Assembly (NCBI GenBank): GCA_934204655.1
Contig: CAKPZJ010000019.1
Location: 1-49,991 of the forward strand
Reading direction: 5' to 3'
Source of the DNA: an uncultured Prevotella sp.
Lineage (GTDB): Bacteria; Bacteroidota; Bacteroidia; Bacteroidales; Bacteroidaceae
DNA: 49,991 nt
Position 1 is the stretch's first letter; every line of letters begins with the position of its first letter. Made by a program: the position numbers and the translations under genes. The notes below the pieces were generated by a model. It was given only the letters and a program-made list of their open reading frames with translations. It ran no database searches and was not told the origin of the DNA. This document shows positions 7,357 through 13,652 of the stretch, in pieces.

Positions 7357-8358
7357 CTATTTATTAACTTTTCGGCCCACCGTTTCTATCTTTATGAGCA
7401 GCAAGCCTATCCCCGTCCACACCAACTCGCGCAGCCGGACCAGCAAGGCTACAAAGATGCCAGCGCTGGCCGTGAGCCCAAGTCCGGTGGCCGACAGCAG
7501 AAATCCGCCCTCGCGCCCGCCCAGTTGCAAGGGCATGAAGAAGAGCAGGTTGGCTATCAGACTGGTAAAGGCGAGTATCAGCACACAGTCCAGGTAACCC
7601 ACCCCACCGCCTAAGGCCATCAGCACCAGATAAATCTCGAAGGCCGAGCACACCCGGCAGGCCAACTCTAACGCCACGGCCAGCACAAAGGTGCCGGGAG
7701 CCTGCCCGTGTAGCGCCGCTATCTGCCTGTCGATGGTGTCGAGCTGTTCCCTGTGCTTAGCGACAAAGCGCCCCACCCGGCCACGTATCAGGGGCACATG
7801 GCGCATCATGGCCATGGTACGGTTGGCCAGCCCGAAACGGTAGCCGCGTATAAAGAACCACAGGGCCACTATGCAGAACACACTGATAGCCAGCAGCATA
7901 ACCACCATGGGTACACTCAGCGGTCCCACCACGACATAGAGCCCCACAGAGAGCAGCCAGAAACACAGGTGACTGAAGATGTGGGTCATGGCGTACAGGA
8001 TGACCGACGACGAAGCCCGCTCGGCACCTATGCGAGGTGCCAGCTCCATGATGCGGTAAGGCTCGCCACCCATCAGGCCGCCCGGCGTGGCGTAGTTGAG
8101 GGCAAACCCAGACACGGTGAGCTTGTACAGCCATGCGAAAGACACCCGGCTGCTGCCGCCCGGCTGACTCCGTATGATGGCATACCACGAAGCGGTGTTG
8201 AAAAGGTACAGGAAAGCCCACAGCAGCACGATGGCCGGAAAACAATAGCCAGCCCGTTGCAGGCTGGCATATACCTGAGCAAAGTCGAGCTGGGTCACCA
8301 TGATGGCCAGCACCACTATGCCAAAGACAAAGAAGGCGTTCTTATACTTACCGCTCAT
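7357..8358 (-). CDS. Flippase-like / lysylphosphatidylglycerol synthase TM-domain protein
   Basis: A 333-residue inner-membrane protein with about eight hydrophobic segments, matching the LPG_synthase_TM (UPF0104, AglD2/MprF N-terminal) family. Typical blocks are the N-terminal short loop and helix, TVSGFALNYATPGGLMGGEP (about 81-100) and, near the end, FMPLQLGGREGGF (about 275-287). The catalytic domain of MprF is absent, so this is a lone membrane domain; relatives are proposed to flip lipids. It lies 28 bp downstream of the pdxA-like gene, last in the rlmN string. The substrate is unknown. Confidence 0.85.
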   Translation of the reverse strand: MSGKYKNAFFVFGIVVLAIMVTQLDFAQVYASLQRAGYCFPAIVLLWAFLYLFNTASWYAIIRSQPGGSSRVSFAWLYKLTVSGFALNYATPGGLMGGEPYRIMELAPRIGAERASSSVILYAMTHIFSHLCFWLLSVGLYVVVGPLSVPMVVMLLAISVFCIVALWFFIRGYRFGLANRTMAMMRHVPLIRGRVGRFVAKHREQLDTIDRQIAALHGQAPGTFVLAVALELACRVCSAFEIYLVLMALGGGVGYLDCVLILAFTSLIANLLFFMPLQLGGREGGFLLSATGLGLTASAGIFVALLVRLRELVWTGIGLLLIKIETVGRKVNK

Positions 8359-8386
8359 CGCTGCTTACCGGGGCGTGGCCGCCCGC

Positions 8387-9487
8387 TTACCGTTCCTTGA
8401 TACTGTTCTCGTGCTTCTTAGGGATAGCGAAGCGCACCTTCTCGCTCTCGTCGCGCTTTTCGTGATAGAGCTTGGGCAGAGGGTTCTCAAAAGGCTCGTC
8501 GTACATGGCCCGGTTACGGCACACGTCCATGGCCAGGTAGATGGCCCTGCGCAGCGCACTCTCATCGGCCACGTTCTTGCCAGCGAGGTCGTACGAAGCT
8601 CCCTGGAGGGTCGACGTACACACGATGGGCAGTCCCGACACCATCTCGACGCCTCCCTCGGGCGTAAGAGTCAGGAACGGGGTCATGCCCTGGTCGTGAT
8701 ACATAGCCAGAACACCGTCGAAATCGTTGTAGAGATTGTTACTGAAGAAGTTGTCGGCCGTATAGGGACCGAAAGCATTGACCTGGTTGTCAGCCAGTTG
8801 GTCTATAACAGGCTTTATGACATCGCGCTCCTCGGCCCCCGGTGTGGGGTTTAGAGCCAGCACGGCCACCCGCGGGTTAGAGATACGGAAGTCGCGCTTC
8901 AGCGCCTGTGCGAACAGCTTGATTTTCTCCGTGAGCGACTCCTGGGTTATCTTGGTAGCAATGTCCTTGACCGCCACGTTGTCGGTCATCAGTCCCACAC
9001 GCATACTGTCGTTAACCAGAATGGTCATGGCCTGGTCGCGCTCGGCAAAACATTCTCCTATGTAGTTGGCCTGGCTCTTGAACTGCAACCCGTGGTTATT
9101 GATGCTCTCGGCGTACACCGGCGCTGTTACCAGCACATCGTACAGACGGTCATGAAAGTCTACCACCGCCTTGTCGAGGGCCGTGAGGGCCGCATGGCCA
9201 GCCTCCTCGCTCGGCATGCCCAGCTCCACCTTTACCTCGTCGTCAAAGGTGGCCAGCATGTTGACCCGCCCGTCCTTGGCCTCGTCTGCGCTGCTGATAA
9301 TGCTGAAGTTGGCCTCGATGCCGAGGGCCTTGCGGTGATAGGCAGCCACCTTGGGCGAGCCATACACGATGGGCGTACAGAGCTCCAACATCTCCGGCGC
9401 AGCAAAAGTCTTAAAAATAAGTTCGTATCCGATACCGTTAGTATCGCCGTGGGTTATTGCCACACGTATTTTCCTGTTCTCGGTCAT
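8387..9487 (-). CDS. PdxA-family protein with substituted active-site residues
   Basis: A 366-residue homologue of 4-hydroxythreonine-4-phosphate dehydrogenase, the NAD-dependent enzyme of pyridoxal phosphate synthesis. The fold is clear: ITHGDTNGIGYELI at 11-24, TPIVYGSPKVAAYHRKAL at 38-55, MYHDQGMTPF at 262-271 and YDLAGKN near 300. The active site is not. Of the three metal-binding histidines of E. coli PdxA (166, 211, 266) only the last is kept (H264); the usual TxH is TDN at 168-170, and the usual NPHAG is NPTPG at 213-217. The conserved Lys of TAPI-x-K and the substrate histidine of PGHTE are also missing, and the RTSPDHGTA block reads CTSTLQGAS. It may be an inactive or re-purposed protein. 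Position in the rlmN string is conserved. Confidence 0.82.
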   Translation of the reverse strand: MTENRKIRVAITHGDTNGIGYELIFKTFAAPEMLELCTPIVYGSPKVAAYHRKALGIEANFSIISSADEAKDGRVNMLATFDDEVKVELGMPSEEAGHAALTALDKAVVDFHDRLYDVLVTAPVYAESINNHGLQFKSQANYIGECFAERDQAMTILVNDSMRVGLMTDNVAVKDIATKITQESLTEKIKLFAQALKRDFRISNPRVAVLALNPTPGAEERDVIKPVIDQLADNQVNAFGPYTADNFFSNNLYNDFDGVLAMYHDQGMTPFLTLTPEGGVEMVSGLPIVCTSTLQGASYDLAGKNVADESALRRAIYLAMDVCRNRAMYDEPFENPLPKLYHEKRDESEKVRFAIPKKHENSIKER

Positions 9488-9503
9488 AGTAGTTATATAT
9501 AGT

Positions 9504-10373
9504 TTATGTATTACTGTCTATCGTATAGAGCACCGACTTGAGCGCCACCATCAGGTTGCGCTTGGCCGTGGCCGGCGCGTAGGCAAAGACCATTACCGCC
9601 ACCGTACGTCCGCGACGCCTCACCACCCGCATGGCCATGGGGCCGCCCATCGCATCGCCCTGCATGGCCCACAGTCCCTGTATCCACACACCGCCGTGGG
9701 GCATGGTGGTGGCGCACAGTGTGGGGCGTACCAGCTGCATGTACATGCTGTCGGTTTCGCCCTTCAGGTTGACGCGCAGCACGCTGTCGGTCTGCTCGGC
9801 CACCCTGTGGGTGTCTGTCAGGCTGAAGACGCATACCCCGGTAGTGGCGCGAGCCGTCTCGCCGGCCATCCACACAAACCCGGGGCGGTCTACGCACACC
9901 GACATATCGGCCGGCACCCACACCCTGAGTCCCCACCGCCTGGCCACGAGGCTCGTGGCGGCCTTGTTGTGCCGGGCCTTCAGCTCGGCCAGATGGCACA
10001 CTGTCTCGAAGCGCTCTAATGTGGCTTCTACCTGCCGGGGTGCGGTGCCGTCGGTATAGACGATTATCTGCGGATGGGCATAGCGGTCGCGCACCACCCT
10101 CAGGGCCTCGCCCCGCCGGTACACTACGATGCTCCGCGCGTAGCGGTACAGCCCCGTGGTCTCAGCGGCCCCAATGCGTACCACATCGTGGGCCGGCTCA
10201 GTCTGGGGCAGCCCCTCGTAAGGGCGCTCCAGCATCGGCCCGATAAGGTTCAGGCTGTCGGCAGCCACCACCACCTCGCAGGGCTTGCTACTGCTGGTCG
10301 GCATGGCGCCACCGCCATTACAGGCTACCAGCGCGCAGGCCCAGGCCACACAGGCAACGGCCTTAGTGTTCAT
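9504..10373 (-). CDS. DUF4837 lipoprotein
   Basis: A 289-residue predicted lipoprotein of the Bacteroidota-specific DUF4837 family. It has a short signal peptide with lipobox LVAC (Cys about 19), a Gly/Ser-rich linker, then a compact domain with PCEVVVAADSLNLIGPML, a central RWGLRVWVPADMSVCVD segment and a Trp/Met-rich GGVWIQGLWAMQGDAMGGP stretch. No function is known. The gene overlaps the 3' end of rlmN by 11 bp and precedes the pdxA-like gene by 16 bp, a layout often seen in the phylum, so translation is probably coupled to rlmN. Confidence 0.8.
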   Translation of the reverse strand: MNTKAVACVAWACALVACNGGGAMPTSSSKPCEVVVAADSLNLIGPMLERPYEGLPQTEPAHDVVRIGAAETTGLYRYARSIVVYRRGEALRVVRDRYAHPQIIVYTDGTAPRQVEATLERFETVCHLAELKARHNKAATSLVARRWGLRVWVPADMSVCVDRPGFVWMAGETARATTGVCVFSLTDTHRVAEQTDSVLRVNLKGETDSMYMQLVRPTLCATTMPHGGVWIQGLWAMQGDAMGGPMAMRVVRRRGRTVAVMVFAYAPATAKRNLMVALKSVLYTIDSNT

Positions 10374-11409
10374 GGCGAACCTCGCCTATTTTCTTCGAGG
10401 TACTGAGCAGTCCGCAAGCGGCATAGATGTCCTGTCCGCGACTGGCTCTGATGGTGGTAAACACACCATGCTGGGTAAGATAGTCGCGGAAAGCTTCCAT
10501 GCGGCGGTCGTCTACCCCGCGGAGGTTTACCTCGGGTATCTGGTGGAACCTTATCAGATTGATACGGCAGTCCAGGCCCCGCAGCAGATGGATAATCTGC
10601 TGGGCGTGCTCCCTGCTGTCGTTGATGCCGTCAAAAACAATGTACTCGAAAGAGAGGCGGCGCTGGTGGGCGAAGTCGTAATTGCGCAGCAAGTCTACTA
10701 CCTCCTCGATACCCATACCGCGCTCGGCCGGCATGAGGCTGCTACGCAGCTCGTGGTTAGGGGCGTGCAGACTGATGGCCACATGGCAGTCGCTCTCATC
10801 GAGAAAGCGCTGCAGCTTGTGCCTCACCCCGACCGAGGAGACCGTAATGCGCTTGGGGCTCCAGGCATAGCCGTAGTCGGCGGTAAGCACCTGGGTGGCC
10901 CTGAGTACATTGTCCAGGTTATCCATAGGCTCGCCCTGCCCCATGAACACTATGTTAGTCAGCGTGTCGCGCTCGGGCAGCGAGTAGACCTGGTTCAGGA
11001 TGTCGGTAGCCGTCAGACTGCCCTCGAAACCCTGCTTGCCGGTCTGGCAGAACAGGCAGTTCATCTTGCAGCCCACCTGCGAGGACACACAGAGGGTGGC
11101 ACGGTCGTGGTCGGGTATGTACACCGTCTCGACAAACTTGCCCTCGGCCGTGGGGAAGAGGTACTTTACCGTACCGTCTACAGACCGCTGCTCGTCGATG
11201 GGGGCCTGGCAGCCCACCGTGTAAGCCTCGGCCAACTTCTGGCGGTTGGCCTTGGATATATCTGTCATCTCGTCTATCGTAGCCACATGACGCTGATAGA
11301 GCCAACGGGCCATCTGGCCGCCCGCAAAGGCGGGCATGCCCATCTGGCGGGCCACGTCTTTCAGTTCGGCCAGCGTCATGCCTAAGAGGGGAGTCTTTGT
11401 CGTTTCCAT
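10363..11409 (-). CDS. rlmN: 23S rRNA/tRNA adenine-C2 methyltransferase RlmN
   Basis: A 348-residue radical-SAM enzyme that methylates C2 of A2503 in 23S rRNA and A37 in some tRNAs, important for the peptidyl-transferase tunnel and decoding accuracy. The 4Fe-4S motif C114-x3-C118-x2-C121 (VGCKMNCLFCQTG) is present, as are the SAM-binding GQGEPMDN (157-164) and ITVSSVGV (188-195) segments. The resolving cysteine is C332 in YAACGLLS. Length is normal. It leads a string rlmN-DUF4837-pdxA-like-flippase-like, all on the minus strand. Confidence 0.95.
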   Translation of the reverse strand: METTKTPLLGMTLAELKDVARQMGMPAFAGGQMARWLYQRHVATIDEMTDISKANRQKLAEAYTVGCQAPIDEQRSVDGTVKYLFPTAEGKFVETVYIPDHDRATLCVSSQVGCKMNCLFCQTGKQGFEGSLTATDILNQVYSLPERDTLTNIVFMGQGEPMDNLDNVLRATQVLTADYGYAWSPKRITVSSVGVRHKLQRFLDESDCHVAISLHAPNHELRSSLMPAERGMGIEEVVDLLRNYDFAHQRRLSFEYIVFDGINDSREHAQQIIHLLRGLDCRINLIRFHQIPEVNLRGVDDRRMEAFRDYLTQHGVFTTIRASRGQDIYAACGLLSTSKKIGEVRHEH

Positions 11410-11688
11410 TATACCTTAATTATATATAGGTGGTACCTCGGGGCCGTCGTCAGGAGCTCGCCCCCTATAGCGGGGCTGTCGCCCAGGGCATAGAGGGCAC
11501 CAATTTATGCAAAGTTAGCGTAAAATAGACAAATAATCGCATAAATTGTAAAAAAACATAGCATAGCCAACAAAGTCAAGGGTCTTTTGGGCATAGCCGG
11601 AATAGCCACGCAAGCAGCGCGTGCCGTAAGCGCAGCTGAAAATAGCCTGGAACAACGCCTCATGTATCGTTTCGCGGTCTGAAAAGCA

Positions 11689-11957
11689 CGCTGTAGGCGC
11701 AAAAACAATGCAAGCTGAGTGCCATGAACTTGTTCGGATAGCCGAAGCGCAGCCTGTTTTCTATAAAAGTAGCGAAGTGTTAAAACAAGGAGATAATACA
11801 GGTGCCCATTATCGCGGTAAACAGCCAGCGCTCTATTGCCGCCCATCCTGCTGCGATAACGCCTACGGCTACTTTTGCGCCTACAGCGCGACAATAGTTT
11901 GATAGATGGGCACCTGGGGCGTTGCCCCAGGCTTTATACTTTTGCGCTTTCAGCGCG
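11689..11957. repeat. Palindrome-rich intergenic element
   Basis: Three related words appear: CGCTGTAGGCGCAAAAACA (plus, about 11690) and, on the minus strand, CGCTGTAGGCGCAAAAGTA (about 11869-11887) and CGCTGAAAGCGCAAAAGTA (about 11937-11955). CAGGTGCCCAT (11799-11809) is exactly inverted at 11906-11916. A perfect hairpin CCTGGGGC-GTT-GCCCCAGG sits at 11913-11931. The GGGGCGTTGCCCC hairpin type is, as far as I recall, common between genes in Bacteroidota. Confidence 0.55.
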
Positions 11958-12014
11958 CGTAGCTCACTCGGGCTGGCTTATGAGAATTGTTGGAAACGTA
12001 GGATGTATCATAAA

Positions 12015-12230
12015 AACCGTAGAGACCGACCATTACGATGCAGAGAGCCACCTTTGTCTGAAAAGTAAAAAGGTAAAAGAGTAAAAGGATAAAAAGCGGG
12101 GAGGATGGGAGCCACCTGGATGATGACGGGGATTGTCCTTAAAATCGTAGAGGCCGACTTTTACGATGCTGGGAGCTGCCATTAGCGAGCAGGGAGCCGT
12201 CATTAGAGCGCTAAAGGTCGGCCTTTTCAG
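12015..12230 (-). repeat. Dispersed intergenic repeat, copy 2 (MITE-like)
   Basis: On the minus strand the core (12141-12230) reads CTGAAAAGGCCGACCTTTAG, then two units CTAATGACGGCTCCCTGCTCG and CTAATGGCAGCTCCCAGC, then GTAAAAGTCGGCCTCTACGA. The outer parts AGGCCGACCTTTA and TAAAAGTCGGCCT are inverted copies. A T-rich tail follows (12060-12098), then another CATCGTAATGGTCGGTCTCTACGG-type end (12018-12041) that resembles a second, partial right end. A 73-codon frame runs through it and shares its peptide with copies 1 and 3. Confidence 0.65.
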
Positions 12231-12298
12231 TTCCTGTAATGGCCATTGGCTCATCTACGAGGGCCCACTTACATTTAAAAGCCTCTGCGGCGGGTACC

Positions 12299-12335
12299 AA
12301 AAAGCCCGGACCACCCCATGGTGGGTTGTCCGGGC
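12299..12335 (-). terminator. Terminator of aroB
   Basis: On the minus strand GCCCGGAC pairs with GTCCGGGC (12304-12311 and 12328-12335), with extra pairing inside the loop, and is followed by five T (12299-12303). Confidence 0.85.
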
Positions 12336-12360
12336 GCTATAATTGCCGATGGCCGGCCGC

Positions 12361-13434
12361 CTATCCCTCGCGCAGGAAGTCGAGGGCATCGCGAATCTCG
12401 GCCTCGCTCACTATCTGGTTGATGTGCAGGTCGCCTATATCGCTCAGGAGGGTAACGTTGATGTCGTTGCCAGTGTTTTTCTTATCGTGGTGCATCAGTT
12501 GGATAAGCTGCGGATAATCGTCGCAGGTAATGTCGGGCTCGCCGTAGTACTGGCGTATGTAGCTAACCGTCTGCCGCAGCTTGTCGGTAGGAAAGTGCAT
12601 ACGCAGGCTGCTCAGGTAGAGCTCGGCCACCAGCCCGTAAGCCACGGCATAACCGTGCAGGATGGGGCGGCGCTGCAGGGACAGGCTCTCGATGGCGTGG
12701 CCGATGGTATGGCCTAAGTTGAGGGCCTTGCGGATGCCCTGCTCGAATGGGTCCTGGGCCACGATACGCTCCTTGACGGCCACCGAGCTGGCCAGCATCT
12801 GGCGCAGATGGTCGTAGTCGGGCTGGGAGAGGTCGAAACGGAGCAGCTCGGCCCAGTGAGCCGTGTCGGAGATAAGGCCGTGCTTGAGCATCTCAGCGTA
12901 GCCCGAGCGGAGGTTCTCATCGTCCTGCGTACGCAGGAAGTCGGTACAGAGGAGCACGTAGCGGGCCTCGCTGAACACGCCTATCTCGTTCTTGAGTCCA
13001 CCAAAGTTGATGCCGGTCTTGCCTCCCACCGAGGCATCGACCATGGACAGCAGCGTGGTGGGTATGTTGATGAAGTCTATGCCCCGCTTGAAGGTAGAGG
13101 CAGCAAACCCGCCGAGGTCGGTAACCATGCCGCCGCCCAGGTTGATGAGCAGCGAGTGGCGCGTGGCCCCACCCTGCTGTAGCGACTGCCACACATGGGT
13201 GAGCGAGTGCAGGTCCTTGTGGGTGTCGGAGGCTGGGATGCTGATGGGCTGGGCATCGCGCAGACTGAGGTAAGACTGGACTACGGGCAGGCAGTGGGCC
13301 TGGGTATGGGTATCGGTAAGAATAAAGATGCGGTCGTGCTCACACTCGGAAATGGCCATGGTGAGGTCGCAGCTCAAGTGTGATGTCAGGATGACCCGCT
13401 GGTGCATAGACGATGGTATAGTGGACTGTTTCAT
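12361..13434 (-). CDS. aroB: 3-dehydroquinate synthase
   Basis: A 357-residue NAD- and metal-dependent enzyme for the second step of the shikimate pathway (DAHP to 3-dehydroquinate). Key parts are present: the NAD-binding GGGMVTDLGGFAAS (99-112), IPTTLLSMVDASVGGKTGIN (124-143) with the catalytic Lys, the first metal ligand Glu in GYAEMLKHGLI (about 178-188), and the two metal histidines in NLGHTIGHAIE and LHGYAVA. It is monocistronic, with a terminator right behind it. The minus-strand word TACTTTTG at 13460-13467 could be its -7 element, but no clear -33 partner is seen. Confidence 0.95.
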   Translation of the reverse strand: MKQSTIPSSMHQRVILTSHLSCDLTMAISECEHDRIFILTDTHTQAHCLPVVQSYLSLRDAQPISIPASDTHKDLHSLTHVWQSLQQGGATRHSLLINLGGGMVTDLGGFAASTFKRGIDFINIPTTLLSMVDASVGGKTGINFGGLKNEIGVFSEARYVLLCTDFLRTQDDENLRSGYAEMLKHGLISDTAHWAELLRFDLSQPDYDHLRQMLASSVAVKERIVAQDPFEQGIRKALNLGHTIGHAIESLSLQRRPILHGYAVAYGLVAELYLSSLRMHFPTDKLRQTVSYIRQYYGEPDITCDDYPQLIQLMHHDKKNTGNDINVTLLSDIGDLHINQIVSEAEIRDALDFLREG

Positions 13435-13459
13435 AACATATAAGTACTGGTGTGTACAA

Positions 13460-13467
13460 CAAAAGTA
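13460..13467 (-). promoter_or_regulatory. Possible -7 element for aroB
   Basis: TACTTTTG on the minus strand lies 26 bp before the aroB start codon. No TTG is found at the expected distance, so the call is weak. Confidence 0.35.
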
Positions 13468-13652
13468 GCAAAAAGCGCTCTATTGGCCACGGACAGCTGA
13501 CAAATATTAAGAGTTTTTATCATTACGACCATCCTTTTTGCGCACCTGACGGCCCCTATGTGCATCAGAATGTAAAAAAAGTGGGCCGTGGCTTAAACCA
13601 TCACCGCCGCGATACGTCCAAAATCTGTAAACATAACAGAAATTATACAAAA

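Larger units (their letters stand above)
11410..12360. other. 951-bp intergenic region made of repeats and palindromes
   Basis: There is no convincing gene here. From left to right it holds a -7-like word TAACTTTGCA on the minus strand (11510-11517) that could serve rlmN, although no good -33 element is seen; a palindrome-rich block (11680-11960); dispersed-repeat copy 2 (about 12015-12230, minus orientation); and the aroB terminator (12299-12335). A 129-codon frame across the palindromic block on the minus strand has no family resemblance and looks incidental. Confidence 0.6.

Noticed and set aside
11505..11894. 129-codon open frame on the minus strand between rlmN and aroB
   Set aside because: It runs through the palindrome-rich repeat block, shows odd amino-acid composition and no recognisable family; more likely a by-product of the repeat.
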